A stretch of DNA of 64,000 bases, taken from Variovorax sp. E3 (GTDB lineage: Bacteria; Pseudomonadota; Gammaproteobacteria; Burkholderiales; Burkholderiaceae_C). This document shows positions 8,377-20,318 of the stretch, in pieces; position 1 is the first letter of the stretch; every line of letters starts with the position of its first letter. The stretch lies in NCBI RefSeq assembly GCF_016082275.1, contig NZ_MOWM01000002.1:85541-149540 (forward strand). Direction: 5' to 3'. Below the pieces are notes generated by a model, which searched no databases, was not told the DNA's origin, and saw nothing but the letters and a program-made list of their open reading frames with translations. The translations under genes were made by a program, and so were the position numbers.

Positions 8377-9932
8377 ATGAAACACCTCCCTGGCGCGACA
8401 CTGCTCGCGGTTCTGCTCTCCGGCGCAACGGCAACCGTGGCCACGGCCGCCACGCGCATCGTGGTCGCGCTGCCCGCCGACATCCGCAGCAGCTCGCCGG
8501 GCGTGAACCGCGACGACAACACCGACAGCGTCATGCTGAACGTGGTCGAGGGCCTGGTCGGGTACGGGGAGGGCGGCGACGTGAAGCCGCTGCTCGCGAA
8601 GTCGGTCGAGACCTCGGCGGACGGCCTGACCTACACCTTCAGGCTGCGCAGCGACGTGCGCTTCCACAATGGCGACAAGCTCAGTGCGGCCGACGTGCTC
8701 TGGAGCTGGAACCGCTACATGGACCCGAAGACCGAGTGGCGCTGCCTCGCGGAATTCGACGGCCGCAACGACCTCAAGGTGCTGAAGGTGGAGACGCCCG
8801 ACCCGCTCACCTTCGTGATGCGCATCAACCGCCGCAGCGCGCTGTTCCTCGACACGCTGGCACGCACCGACTGCGGCATGACCGCGATTCTCAGCAAGGC
8901 CTCCGTCAAGCCCGACGGCACCTGGGACCGCCCGATCGGCACGGGCCCCTTCGAGTTCAGCGACTGGAAGCGTGGGCGCGGCCTCACGCTGTCGCGCTTT
9001 GCCGGCTACAAGTCGCCCGAGGGCGCGAAGGCCGACGGCTATGTCGGCCTGAAGGCGCCGAACGTCGACGTGGTGCAGCTGCAGGTCATTCCCGACCCGG
9101 CCACGGTCAAGCTCGGCATGGCCTCGAAGTCGGTCGACATTGCACAGTTGCTGTCGTCCGACGTGGTGGAAGTGAAGAACGACCCGAGCCTCGTCACCAC
9201 CTCGGAGTCCGATTCGTCGAAGCACGCGCTGCTGTTCCAGACCAAGGACCCGTTGATGGCCGACGTGAAGTTCCGCCGTGCCGTGGCCGCCGCGCTCGAC
9301 TACAGGCAACTGGTCGACGTGGCCAGCGACGGCCTCTCCAAGCCCAACAACTCGGCCGTGTTCGAGCGCTCGGTCTACAGCGACGCGGTGCAGCGCAAGG
9401 GCTTCAAGACCGACCTGAACCAGGCCAAGGCGCTGCTCAAAGAAAGCAGCTACCGCGGCCAGACCGTCAAGCTCATCGCCAACAAGCGCTCGCCGATGCC
9501 GAGCTTCCAGGTCGCGCTGGTCACGCAGGCGATGCTGCAGGCCATCGGCATCAAGGTCGAGATCGAGGTGCTCGAGTGGGCCACGCAGCTCGACCGCTAC
9601 ACGCGGGCAACTACCAGATGATGTCGTTCTCGTACTCGGCGCGCATCGACCCCGCGCTCAGCTACGAGCAGTTCACCGGCGACAAGGCCAAGCAGCCGCG
9701 CAAGGTGTGGGACAACCCCGAGGCCATCGCGCTGATCGAAAACGCCCGCACGGTGAGCGACAAGGCCGAGCGGCAAAAGAGCTTCGACCGCCTGCACGAC
9801 ATGGCGCTGGCCGACGTGCCGCTCATCAACCTCTACAACGGCCTCACGGTGTGGAGCCGCGGCAAGCGCGTGGCGGGCTTCAGCCCGTGGGAAGGCAAGC
9901 TGCGCCTGTGGACCGCGCGCGTCGGCGCCTGA
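8377..9932 (+). pseudogene. ABC transporter substrate-binding protein, SBP_bac_5 family; one frameshift
   Basis: A periplasmic binding protein of the peptide/nickel (family 5) type, 518 residues after correction. The signal peptide spans about residues 1-26, ending ATVATAA. Family-5 features are the N-terminal lobe block LRSDVRFHNGDKLSAADVLWSW and the C-terminal part rich in LYNGLTVW-type strands. The frame breaks near 9606, where one G missing from a G run before CAACTACCAG joins WATQLDRYTR to GNYQMMSFSY. It lies in an operon with two permeases and a fused ATPase and ahead of four nucleoside-catabolism genes, so the ligand may be a nucleoside or a derivative rather than a peptide. Confidence 0.82.
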
Positions 9933-9950
9933 GCTGGCCGAACACGCCCC

Positions 9951-10895
9951 ATGTTTCGCTTCTTCGTTCGAAGGCTGCTCGCCGCCGCGCCCACGCTGTT
10001 CATCAGCGCCGCGGCCGTGTTCTTCTTGATCCGCCTGATTCCGGGCGATCCCGCGGCGCTGCTGCTCGGCGACCAGGCCGATGCGGCCAGCCTGGCCGAC
10101 CTGCACCGCCGCCTGGGCCTGGACCAGGGCCTGCCGACGCAGTTCATGCTGTGGCTGCAGCGCCTGTGGCATGGCGACCTGGGCCAATCGATCCGCACCG
10201 GCGAGCCGGTGTTGCCGCTGGTGCTCGACCACTTCATCGTCAGCGCGCGCATCGTGTTCGTCGCGGTGGCGCTGGCGGCGGCCATTGCGGTGCCGGCCGG
10301 CATGCTGGCCGCATGGCGGCAGAACGGCAAGCTCGACATCGGGTTGGTCAGCGCCGCGACCGTGCTGCTGTCCATTCCCAGTTTCTGGCTCGGGCTGATG
10401 CTGCTGTACGTGTTCGGCCTGGCGCTGGGCTGGCTGCCCGTGATCGGCTATGTCGATTTCGGCGAAGACCCGGTGGCCGCGCTTGCCTACATGGTGCTGC
10501 CGGTCGCGACGCTGGTGCTGCACGAGACCGGCATCCTGATTCGCATGGCGCGTGCCAGCACGCTCGAGGTGCTGCGGCTCGACTACATCACCTATGCGCG
10601 CTCCAAGGGCCTGTCGGAAGGCGCGGTGCTGTGGCGCCACACCTTCCGCAACGCCTTCGGCCCGACCTGGACGCTGATCGGCCTGGTGCTGGGCAACCTG
10701 CTGGGCGGCATTGCCGTGGTCGAGACCGTGTTCACCATTCCCGGCCTCGGCCGCCTGCTGGTCGATTCGATTTTCGGGCGCGACTACCCGGTCATCCAGG
10801 GTTGCCTGCTGTTCGTGGCCTTCGTCTACGTGCTGATCAACCTCGTCGTCGACCTGCTGTACCCCCTGTTCGATCCCCGCGTGGCCGAAGCATGA
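9951..10895 (+). CDS. ABC transporter permease, DppB/OppB type
   Basis: 314 residues with six membrane helices, the first at residues 8-28 after the typical MFRFFVRRLLAAAPTLF start. The BPD_transp_1 domain covers about 95-310, with the EAA-like coupling loop LRLDYITYARSKGLSEGAVLWRH cut here as LDYITYARSKGLSEG, which contacts the ATPase. It begins 18 bases after the binding-protein stop and overlaps the second permease gene by four bases (ATGA), so translation is coupled. It forms the membrane channel with the next gene. Confidence 0.92.
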   Translation: MFRFFVRRLLAAAPTLFISAAAVFFLIRLIPGDPAALLLGDQADAASLADLHRRLGLDQGLPTQFMLWLQRLWHGDLGQSIRTGEPVLPLVLDHFIVSARIVFVAVALAAAIAVPAGMLAAWRQNGKLDIGLVSAATVLLSIPSFWLGLMLLYVFGLALGWLPVIGYVDFGEDPVAALAYMVLPVATLVLHETGILIRMARASTLEVLRLDYITYARSKGLSEGAVLWRHTFRNAFGPTWTLIGLVLGNLLGGIAVVETVFTIPGLGRLLVDSIFGRDYPVIQGCLLFVAFVYVLINLVVDLLYPLFDPRVAEA

Positions 10896-11710
10896 TGAAA
10901 CCGAGACACATGAACGCCGTCATCGGCGGCACGATCCTGGGCGCGATTGCGCTGGCGGCCTGCATCGGCCTGTTCTGGACGCCGTTCGATCCGCTGATGC
11001 TCGGCTATGCCAGGCGGCTCGCCGCGCCCGACGCGGTGCACTGGCTGGGCACCGACGAGTTCGGCCGCGACGTGCTGAGCCGCCTCATGACGGCCGCGGC
11101 CACCAGCGCGCGCATCAGCGTGCTCACCGTGGTGACGGCCGTGGCGTTGGGCACGCTGGTCGGCGTGCTGTCGGGCTACCTGCGCGGCTGGACCGACCGC
11201 GTGCTGATGGCCTTCAACGACGCGCTGCTCGCGTTCCCCGGCATCCTGCTGGCGCTGGGCTTTCTTGCGGTGGCGGGGGCCAACGAATACGGCATCGTCA
11301 TTGCGCTCGGCATTGCGTATGCGCCGTCGGTCGCGCGCATCGTGCGCGGCACCGTCATGTCGCTGCGCGAGATGGACTACATCGCCGCGTCGCGCGTCAT
11401 GGGCAACTCCGAGTTCTTCATCGTGTGGCGCCATGTGCTGCCCAACTGCGTGGCACCGCTGGTGGTGCTCGCGACCTCGATGTTCGGCTGGGCGCTGCTC
11501 GCGGAAAGCGCGCTGAGCTTCCTGGGCCTGGGCGTGCCGCCGCCCGCGCCGACCTGGGGCAACATGCTGGCCGGCAGCCGGCCCTTCATCGCCAAGGCCG
11601 TGTGGCTGGCCGTGTTCCCGGGCGCGTGCATCTCGCTGACCTTGCTGGGCATCAACCTGCTGGGCGACGCGCTGCGCGACCGCCTCGACCCCCGCATGCG
11701 GAACGCCTGA
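10892..11710 (+). CDS. ABC transporter permease, DppC/OppC type
   Basis: 272 residues. The first membrane helix is at about 10-30, followed by the OppC-type periplasmic block HWLGTDEFGRDVLSRL and a BPD_transp_1 domain with the coupling loop MDYIAASRVMGNSEFF. The family signature ESALSFLGLGVPPPAP sits near the C-terminus. Two in-frame ATG codons (10892 and 10895) overlap the previous stop; the first is listed. It pairs with the upstream permease, and the dual ATPase gene starts one base after its stop. Confidence 0.92.
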   Translation: MMKPRHMNAVIGGTILGAIALAACIGLFWTPFDPLMLGYARRLAAPDAVHWLGTDEFGRDVLSRLMTAAATSARISVLTVVTAVALGTLVGVLSGYLRGWTDRVLMAFNDALLAFPGILLALGFLAVAGANEYGIVIALGIAYAPSVARIVRGTVMSLREMDYIAASRVMGNSEFFIVWRHVLPNCVAPLVVLATSMFGWALLAESALSFLGLGVPPPAPTWGNMLAGSRPFIAKAVWLAVFPGACISLTLLGINLLGDALRDRLDPRMRNA

Positions 11711-11711
11711 C

Positions 11712-13380
<1,669 letters not shown>

Positions 13381-13384
<4 letters not shown>

Positions 13385-13808
13385 CCAACATTCCAGCCTT
13401 TCTTACCCCCGAATTGCAAGCGCGCTTGCTCCAGGCCGCGCGCGAGGCGCAGCTGAAAGCCTATGCGCCGTACTCCCGCTTCCTGGTCGGCGCGGCGGTG
13501 CTCGACGCAGAAGGGCACATCCACGCCGCTGCAACGTCGAGAACGCGGCGTACCCCGAAGGCGTTTGCGCCGAAGCCTGCGCGCTGGGCGCGATGGTGCT
13601 CGCGGGCGGGCGCCGTGCGCAGGCCGTGGTGGTCGTGGGCGACGGCGAGGCACCCGTCACGCCGTGCGGCGGATGCCGCCAGAAGCTGCGCGAGTTCGCG
13701 TCGCCCGAGCTTGTGGTGCTGGTGGCGGACCGCCACCGGTTGCGCGGCTTCTTCACCCTCGGCATGCTGCTGCCGTCCAGCTTCGGGCCGGACAACCTGG
13801 CAACCTGA
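13381..13808 (+). pseudogene. cdd: Cytidine deaminase; one frameshift
   Basis: Corrected length 142 residues, the usual size of the homotetrameric small cytidine deaminases. These convert cytidine and deoxycytidine to uridine and deoxyuridine with a Zn-bound water. The zinc motif is visible: NVENAAYPEGVCAEACA (catalytic Glu in the CAE segment) and PCGGCRQ with the two Cys ligands. The N-terminal YAPYSRFLVGAAV block fits the family. The frame breaks near 13531; one G missing from GCC(G)GCTGC gives HIHAGCNVENAA. Its ATG overlaps the stop of the ATPase gene, and deoC starts 28 bases later. Confidence 0.88.
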
Positions 13809-13836
13809 CAACCGCCGATTCTTCCGGAACACAGCA

Positions 13837-14619
13837 ATGAACGACGAACAGAACCTGCAGGCGCTGGCACGCCAGGCCCTGCAAAGCCTCGACCTGACCA
13901 GCCTGAACGACAACGACAGCGAAGACGACATCGCCAGGCTGTGCCGTCGTGCGGACGGGCCCTTCGGCCGCGTGGCCGCCGTGTGCGTGTGGCCGCGCTT
14001 CGCCGCGCTGGCACGCGCGTCGCTGCCGGGCGAGATCGCGGTGGCCGCGGTCGCCAACTTTCCCGATGGCAGCGCCGACGTGGCGCGCGCCGTGCGGGAC
14101 ACGCTGCAGATCGTGGAGGCCGGTGCGCAAGAGGTCGACCTGGTGCTGCCGTACAACAGCCTGATGCAGGGCGACATCGCCACCGTGACCACGGTGCTGA
14201 ACGACGTGCGCAAGGCCTGCGCATCGCTGAAGCTCAAGGTCATTCTCGAAACGGGTTGCCTGGTCGATCCCGCGTTGATCGCCACCGCGTCGGACCTGTG
14301 CATTGCAGCCGGCGCGGACTTTCTCAAGACCAGCACCGGCAAGGTTCCGGTCAGCGCCACGCCGGCGGCCGCGCGCACGATGCTGGAACGCATCGCGCAC
14401 CATGCGTCGTCCACGCGCGCCATCGGCTTCAAGGCCTCGGGCGGCATTCGCACGGTGCGCGACGCGGCGGTGTACATCGGCCTGCAGCGCGAGTGGCTCG
14501 GCCCCGAGGCCGTGGGGTCGGCGCGTTTTCGCATCGGCGCGAGCAGCCTGCTCGACGACATCGAATCGATCCTCGGCGGCAACGGCCCGGCGCAGGGCGC
14601 GCCGCGCGCCGCCTACTGA
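13837..14619 (+). CDS. deoC: Deoxyribose-phosphate aldolase
   Basis: 260 residues, class I aldolase in a TIM barrel. It cleaves 2-deoxyribose 5-phosphate to glyceraldehyde 3-phosphate and acetaldehyde through a Lys Schiff base. The Schiff-base strand FLKTSTGK is present, as is the second active-site Lys in GFKASGGIRT, and the Asp-containing strand EVDLVLPYNSL that corresponds to the catalytic Asp region. Full length with a normal start (ATG 13837). It sits between cdd and deoA and completes the route from deoxynucleosides to central metabolism. Confidence 0.95.
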   Translation: MNDEQNLQALARQALQSLDLTSLNDNDSEDDIARLCRRADGPFGRVAAVCVWPRFAALARASLPGEIAVAAVANFPDGSADVARAVRDTLQIVEAGAQEVDLVLPYNSLMQGDIATVTTVLNDVRKACASLKLKVILETGCLVDPALIATASDLCIAAGADFLKTSTGKVPVSATPAAARTMLERIAHHASSTRAIGFKASGGIRTVRDAAVYIGLQREWLGPEAVGSARFRIGASSLLDDIESILGGNGPAQGAPRAAY

Positions 14620-14646
14620 AACGTCCGACACGCACACGGAACTCCC

Positions 14647-15964
14647 ATGCTCGCGCAAGAAATCATCCGCCTCAAGCGGGACAAGTCCGAACTCCACGCC
14701 CGCACATCGACGCGTTCGTGCAGGGCCTGGTCGACGCCTCATGGAGCGAGGCGCAGGCCGCGTCGATGGCCATGGCGATCTACCTCAACGGCATGAGCGC
14801 CGCCGAGACCGTCGCGCTCACGCACGCCATGACGCGTTCCGGCGACCTGCTCGACTGGGCCGCCGCGCACCTGGGCGGCCCCATTCTCGACAAGCATTCG
14901 ACCGGCGGTGTCGGCGACAAGGTCAGCCTGGCGCTGGCGCCTCTCGTCGCGGCCTGCGGCGGCTACGTGCCGATGATCTCGGGCCGCGCGCTGGGCCACA
15001 CGGGCGGCACGCTCGACAAGCTCGACAGCATTCCGGGCTACAGCACCTCGCCGTCGACCGCGCAGTTGCACCAGGCGGTGCAATCGGCGGGCTGCGCCAT
15101 CGTCGGGCAGACCGCGCAGCTCGCGCCCGCCGACCGCCGGCTCTATGCGGTGCGCGACGTGACGGCAACGGTCGAGTCGGTGCCGCTCATCACCGCCAGC
15201 ATCTTGTCGAAAAAGCTCGCGGCGGGGCTGCAGGGACTGGTGATGGACGTGAAGACCGGCAACGGCGCCTTCGCCGCCGAGCGCGAGCAGGCCGACACCT
15301 TGGGGCGTTCGCTCTCCACCGTCGCGCGCGGCGCGGGCCTGCCCACGCAGGTGTGGATCACCGACATGAACCAGGTGCTGGGGCGCACCTGCGGCAACGC
15401 GCTCGAAGTCGTCGAGGCGGTCGACCTGCTGCGCAACCGCAATGTCGAGCCGCGCTTGCGCGAGATCACGCGGATGCTGGGCGCTGAAATGCTCTTGCTG
15501 GGCAAGCTCGCGGGCAGTATCGATGAAGCACTCGCCCGAATCGACGCGGCGCTGGACAGCGGCCATGCGCTCGAGCGCCTGGCGCGCATGGTCGCCGCGC
15601 TGGGCGGGCCGACCGATTTCACCGAGCGGCCCGAACACTATCTGCCCGAAGCGCCGGTGCGCGTGCCGGTGCTGGCGGAGCGCGGCGGCTGGGTCTCGCG
15701 CATCGAAACGCGCGACGTCGGCCTGCTGCTGATCGAGATGGGCGGCGGGCGGCAACAGGCCACCGACGCGATCGACCCGCGCCTGGGCTTCACCGGCATC
15801 GCATCGATCGGCCAGCGCGTGGAAGCAGGCGACGTGCTCGCGCACGTGCACGCGCGCAGCGATGCGGACGCGAGAGGGCGCGCCGCAAGCTGGCCGCGAT
15901 CATCGACATCGCGCAGACGCCGGTGGCGGCTTCGCCCGTCATGCTGCAACGGCTGGAAGACTGA
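14647..15964 (+). pseudogene. deoA: Thymidine phosphorylase; two frameshifts
   Basis: Corrected length 439 residues, the normal size for DeoA, which splits thymidine or deoxyuridine with phosphate into base and deoxyribose 1-phosphate. The family signature SGRALGHTGGTLDKLDSIPG is perfect, preceded by the phosphate-binding KHSTGGVGDK. The first break is near 14700 (HA-x-HIDAFVQG, one base missing after CACGCC). The second is near 15868, where one G missing from a GGG run restores GARRKLAAIID up to the end MLQRLED. Apart from these, there is no sign of decay. deoB starts four bases after its stop. Confidence 0.88.
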
Positions 15965-15968
15965 GGGC

Positions 15969-17177
15969 ATGGCGCGCGCGCTGGTGGTCATTCTCGATTC
16001 CTTCGGCCTGGGCGCGACGCCCGACGCGGTGCGCTTCGGCGACGTGGGCGCCGACACGCTGGGGCATATCGCGCAGCATTGCGCCGAGGCAGGCCGGCCC
16101 CTGCACCTGCCGGCGCTCGCACGCCTTGGGTTGCCCCAGGCGGCCCATGCGGCCACCGGCCGATGGCCCGTGGGGCTGGACAAACACGCGGCGCCGCAGG
16201 CCGCATTCGGCGCGGCGCGCGAACTGAGCCGGGGCAAGGACACGCCGAGCGGGCACTGGGAACTCATGGGTTGCCCGGTGCCGTTCGACTGGGGCTACTT
16301 CGCGCCCGTCGATGATCCGTCGGCCTCGGTCTTTCCGGCCGGACTCATGCGCCGCTGGTACGACGCATGCGGGCTCGAAGACAGCCTCTGCAACCGCCAC
16401 GCGAGCGGCACCGAGGTGCTCGAGCGTTTCGGCGAAGCGCACGCGGCCACGGGCTGGCCCATCTGCTACACGAGCAGCGACAGCGTGTTCCAGGTGGCCG
16501 CGCACGAGCAGCACTTCGGGCTCGAGCGCCTGTACCGAATCTGCGAGATCGCGAAACCGCTGTTCGATGAAGTGGGCATTGCGCGCGTCATCGCACGGCC
16601 CTTTGCCGGTGCGCCGGGCAGCTACAAGCGCACGGGCGGCAGGCACGACTACACGACGCCGGCACCGGGCCCGACGCTGCTCGACGTGTTGACCGATGCG
16701 GGCCGCGAGGTGCATGCGGTGGGCAAGATCAGCGACATCTTCGCGGGGCGCGGCATCACGCACAGCTACCCGGCCGACGGCAACGCGGCACTGTGCGAGC
16801 GCACGCTGGAGGCGCTGGCCGCGTGCGGCGACGGCGGCCTCGTGTTCTCGAATCTCGTCGACTTCGACATGCTCTACGGCCACCGCCGCGACATCGCAGG
16901 CTATGCCGAAGCGCTGCGCGCGTTCGACGCGTTCCTGCCGCGATTGACCGACCGCATGGGGGAGGATGATCTGCTGGCCCTGAGCGCGGACCACGGCTGC
17001 GACCCGACGTGGCCGGGGTCGGACCACACGCGCGAGCATGTGCCGCTGCTGTTCTTCGGTGCCGGGGTAATAGAGGCCCGGAACCTGGGCGTGCGCGAGA
17101 GCTTCGCGGACCTGGGGCAGACGCTGGCCCGACACCTGGGTGTCGGGCCGCTCGCGCATGGCGAGTGCTGCTGGTAG
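15969..17177 (+). CDS. deoB: Phosphopentomutase
   Basis: 402 residues, alkaline-phosphatase superfamily, Mn-dependent. It converts (deoxy)ribose 1-phosphate to the 5-phosphate. Metal and active-site motifs are in place: VVILDSFGLGATPDA at the N-terminus, GKDTPSGHWE with the phosphothreonine residue, LVDFDMLYGHRRD and the C-terminal SADHGCDPTWPGSDHTRE. Full length, ATG at 15969. With cdd, deoC and deoA it makes a complete pyrimidine deoxynucleoside catabolic set. It is the last gene of the operon and converges on the MHS permease gene (21-base gap). Confidence 0.95.
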   Translation: MARALVVILDSFGLGATPDAVRFGDVGADTLGHIAQHCAEAGRPLHLPALARLGLPQAAHAATGRWPVGLDKHAAPQAAFGAARELSRGKDTPSGHWELMGCPVPFDWGYFAPVDDPSASVFPAGLMRRWYDACGLEDSLCNRHASGTEVLERFGEAHAATGWPICYTSSDSVFQVAAHEQHFGLERLYRICEIAKPLFDEVGIARVIARPFAGAPGSYKRTGGRHDYTTPAPGPTLLDVLTDAGREVHAVGKISDIFAGRGITHSYPADGNAALCERTLEALAACGDGGLVFSNLVDFDMLYGHRRDIAGYAEALRAFDAFLPRLTDRMGEDDLLALSADHGCDPTWPGSDHTREHVPLLFFGAGVIEARNLGVRESFADLGQTLARHLGVGPLAHGECCW

Positions 17178-17198
17178 CGCACCAGCGCGCTGGCTGAT

Positions 17199-18545
17199 TT
17201 ACTTGTCGTGATGCAGGTAGCTCGCCTGCTTCGGCAGCAGCAGGCTCACCAGGAAGGCCACGCCCATCATCCCGGTCACGTACCAGTAGAAGTACGACTC
17301 GTGCCCGATCGACTTCAGCCCCAGCGCCACGTACTCGGCGCTGCCGCCGAAGATCGCGTTGCCCACCGCGTACGACAGGCCCACGCCCAGTGCGCGCACT
17401 TCGGGCGGGAACATCTCGGCCTTCACGATGCCGCTGATCGAGGTGTAGAAGCTCACCACCGCCAGCGCCAGCGTGATCAGCACGCCGGCCATCAGCGGGC
17501 TGCCCACGTTCTGCAGGTTGCTCAGCACCGGCACCGTCATCAGCGCGCCCAGCGCGCCGAACAGCAGCATGTTGGTGCGGCGGCCGATGCGGTCCGACAG
17601 CGCGCCGAACACCGGCTGCATGCACATGTAGATGAACAGGCAGGCCGTCATCACGTTGCTGGCGGTCTTGATCGACATGCCGGCCGAGTTCACCAGGTAC
17701 TTCTGCATGTACGTGGTGAAGGTGTAGAAGATCAGCGAGCCGCCGGCCGTGTAGCCCAGCACCACGAAGAAGGCGCGCTTGTGATGCGTGAACAGCTCGC
17801 GCATGGTGCCGGCGCCCTTGGCGGCGCGGGTCTTGTTGCTGGCGGTCTCGGTCAGCGTGCGGCGCAGCATCAGCGCAACCACGGCCGCCACGGCGCCCAG
17901 CACGAACGGAATGCGCCAGCCCCAGCTCTTGAGCTCGGCATCGTCCAGCACCTGCTGCAGCACCACCACGACCACCACGGCCAGCAACTGGCCGCCGATC
18001 AGCGTGACGTACTGGAACGACGAGAAGAAGCCGCGCTGTCCGCGCATGGCCACTTCGCTCATGTAAGTGGCGGTGGTGCCGTACTCGCCGCCGACCGACA
18101 GGCCCTGCAGCAGCCGCGCGGCCAGCAGCAGCGCGGGCGCGGCGGCGCCGATCTGCGCGTAGGTGGGCAGGCACGCGATGATCAGCGAGCCCACGCACAT
18201 CATCGTGACCGAGACCACCATCGAGGTCTTGCGGCCCTTGCGGTCGGCCAGCCGGCCGAACAGCCAGCCGCCCACCGGGCGCATCAGGAAGCCGGCGGCG
18301 AACACGCCGGCCGTGTTCAGCAGCTGCACGGTCGGGTCCGACTTGGGGAAGAAGGCCGGCGCGAAGTAGATGGCGCAGAAGGCGTAGACGTAGAAGTCGA
18401 ACCACTCCACCAGATTGCCGGACGAGGCGGCGAAGATGGCGAAGATGCGCTTGCGCTTTTCCTCGAAGGTGTAGGGCGTGTGGTTGTCTGCGGCGGCGGT
18501 GTCGGGGCTGGAGGCGCCGGCGCTCGCGCTGGTGATGGCGGTCAT
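17199..18545 (-). CDS. MFS transporter, metabolite:H+ symporter (MHS) family, KgtP-like
   Basis: 448 residues with twelve membrane helices. It has the MHS family marks: [16 protein letters not shown] in helix 1, the loop motif [10 protein letters not shown] after helix 2, [13 protein letters not shown] in helix 4 and a second loop SDRIGRRTN. The family carries carboxylates such as alpha-ketoglutarate, shikimate, citrate or osmolytes by proton symport; the closest named relative appears to be KgtP, but the substrate is not certain. The ATG at 18545 is chosen; an in-frame start 33 bases upstream adds residues with no homology value. It is a single gene between deoB and the YVTN lipoprotein gene. 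Confidence 0.88.
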   Translation of the reverse strand: MTAITSASAGASSPDTAAADNHTPYTFEEKRKRIFAIFAASSGNLVEWFDFYVYAFCAIYFAPAFFPKSDPTVQLLNTAGVFAAGFLMRPVGGWLFGRLADRKGRKTSMVVSVTMMCVGSLIIACLPTYAQIGAAAPALLLAARLLQGLSVGGEYGTTATYMSEVAMRGQRGFFSSFQYVTLIGGQLLAVVVVVVLQQVLDDAELKSWGWRIPFVLGAVAAVVALMLRRTLTETASNKTRAAKGAGTMRELFTHHKRAFFVVLGYTAGGSLIFYTFTTYMQKYLVNSAGMSIKTASNVMTACLFIYMCMQPVFGALSDRIGRRTNMLLFGALGALMTVPVLSNLQNVGSPLMAGVLITLALAVVSFYTSISGIVKAEMFPPEVRALGVGLSYAVGNAIFGGSAEYVALGLKSIGHESYFYWYVTGMMGVAFLVSLLLPKQASYLHHDK

Positions 18546-18699
18546 GGAAGGGGTCCTTGTCTCTGGCTGCGGCCCCACCGCAAAGCCGCGCGGAGCCGTT
18601 CCGGCGAGTCTGTCCGCCCCCCGCCGCGCTGTCGTCCGTAGCCGCCCGCCGGCCGGCTACGTATCGGTACGCAAGGGTAAATACCTAGAAAGTCTTCAG

Positions 18700-20235
18700 T
18701 TACTTCGCGAGCGCGACCTGTTGCGGCGTGTTTCCCGTCGCAATGGTCGACACCGGCGACGCGCCCATCGCCCCCGTGTCCGCATCCAGGGCGTAGCTCG
18801 ACAGGGTGTGGGAAGTCCAGTTCGCCACGTAGATGAAACGCCCCGTGGGGTCCACGGCCACCGAGCGCGGAGCCGTCACCGCCACCGGCGTTCCCGACAC
18901 GCTCAGGGCGCCCGTGGCCGCATCGATGGCATAGCGCGCCACCGTGTCGGAAAGCAGGTTCCCCACATAGACGAAGCGCCCCGTGGGGTCGACGGCCAGG
19001 GAAGCCGGCGTGTCCCCCGTCGCGACCGCCGGCCCCGCCGCCGAGCTCGGCACCCCGGTGGCCGTGTCGATGGTGTAGGCCGACACGGTGCGGGAGGCCC
19101 TGTTCGTCACATAGACGAAGCGCCCCGCGGGGTCCATGGCGATGGCCTCGGGCTGGATCTGTGCCGCGACGGCCGGCACCGGCAGCGGGCTGAATGCGCC
19201 CGTGCCCGTGTCGATCGCGTAGCACCGCACGGTGTTGTCGGCCTGGCTCAAGAGATAGGCAAAGCGCCCCGTGGGGTCCACGGCCAGCGCGGTGGCATAC
19301 CCGGTGGCGCCGATCGACGACGACAGGCTCAGCGCTCCCGTGTGACTGTCGATGTCGTGGACCGACAGGGTGCTGGTGGTCGGGCTCAGCACGTACACGA
19401 AGCGGCCCAGGGGGTCCACGGTGAGGAAAAGAGGACTGCTCGGCGTCGCGACCGTCGGCACCCCCAGCGAGCTCAGGGCGCCGGTGGCGGCATCGATGGC
19501 ATAGGCCGACACGCTGTTGGCGCCCTGGTTCGCCACATAGACGAAGCGCCCCGTCGGGTCCACGGCCAGGGAGTTGGGAAGGCGTTCCGTCGTGGCCGAC
19601 GGCACTGCCGAAAAACCCAGCGCCCCCGAGTTCGCATCGATGGTGAAGGCCGACACGCTGTCGGAAAGAAGATTGGCCACATAGGCAAAGCGTGCCGGCG
19701 CGGCGGCTGACGTGCAGTTCACGGCCACCGAGGTGACGGCCGCCGAACCCATCGTGCCGTTGCCCTGGCTCACGGTGCATGTCTGCTCCAGGAACAGCGG
19801 CTGGGTCTTGACCGTGACCGCATAGCCGGCGCCGCCGGCCACGGGCGCGGTGAAGCGGAACGCGCCATTGGCGGCAATGGGCAGGTCGTCGCCGGCGTTG
19901 TTCTGCAGCACCAGTCCGCTGCCCCGCACGCCCGTGACGGTGCCGCCGACCGGGTAGCTGGCGGCGATGGGGTCCGGCGCGGACGGCACAGGTGGTGTGG
20001 GCGGCTCGTGCGCCTCGGGCGGCTGAGGCCGCGGCGCGGGCGACGCGACGACCGGCAGGAGCGGAATGCCGCCGCTGCTGCTGCCACCACCACCGCCGCC
20101 GCAACTCGCAAGCGCGGCGCCCATGAGCATCAGCAGCCCCGCCTTGGCGACCTTGCCGCGCAACACGGCGGCGCCATGGCCGAGCACGGCGAACAGCGCG
20201 CGGGCGCGCGTGCGCAAGAGAAAACGCGGGGGCAT
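18700..20235 (-). CDS. Seven-bladed YVTN beta-propeller lipoprotein
   Basis: 511 residues. The N-terminus is long and basic, then a hydrophobic stretch ends in a lipobox LASC with Cys45, followed by a Gly/Ser linker: an outer-membrane or periplasmic lipoprotein. Residues 60-180 are Pro-rich and a beta domain. The rest is seven blades of about 49 residues, each with a version of LAVDPTGRFVYVAN followed by SDTVSAYAID, the pattern of the lactonase/YVTN repeat family (PF10282). No lactonase activity is proven by this. The blades make strong DNA repeats of about 147 bases across 18750-19690. A start closer to the lipobox is possible, since 44 residues is a long leader. Confidence 0.85.
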   Translation of the reverse strand: MPPRFLLRTRARALFAVLGHGAAVLRGKVAKAGLLMLMGAALASCGGGGGGSSSGGIPLLPVVASPAPRPQPPEAHEPPTPPVPSAPDPIAASYPVGGTVTGVRGSGLVLQNNAGDDLPIAANGAFRFTAPVAGGAGYAVTVKTQPLFLEQTCTVSQGNGTMGSAAVTSVAVNCTSAAAPARFAYVANLLSDSVSAFTIDANSGALGFSAVPSATTERLPNSLAVDPTGRFVYVANQGANSVSAYAIDAATGALSSLGVPTVATPSSPLFLTVDPLGRFVYVLSPTTSTLSVHDIDSHTGALSLSSSIGATGYATALAVDPTGRFAYLLSQADNTVRCYAIDTGTGAFSPLPVPAVAAQIQPEAIAMDPAGRFVYVTNRASRTVSAYTIDTATGVPSSAAGPAVATGDTPASLAVDPTGRFVYVGNLLSDTVARYAIDAATGALSVSGTPVAVTAPRSVAVDPTGRFIYVANWTSHTLSSYALDADTGAMGASPVSTIATGNTPQQVALAK

Positions 20236-20318
20236 GGAGCGGCCTTCGGGCGATGAAAAGCCGCGATCCTAGGCAGCTAGATCGCGCGGCGCATCGGACT
20301 AAAGTCCCATGCGGTGCG

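Noticed and set aside
18750..19690. Apparent tandem DNA repeats with about 147-base period
   Set aside because: They are the seven blades of the YVTN propeller, conserved at protein level and diverged in sequence; not a satellite or CRISPR array.
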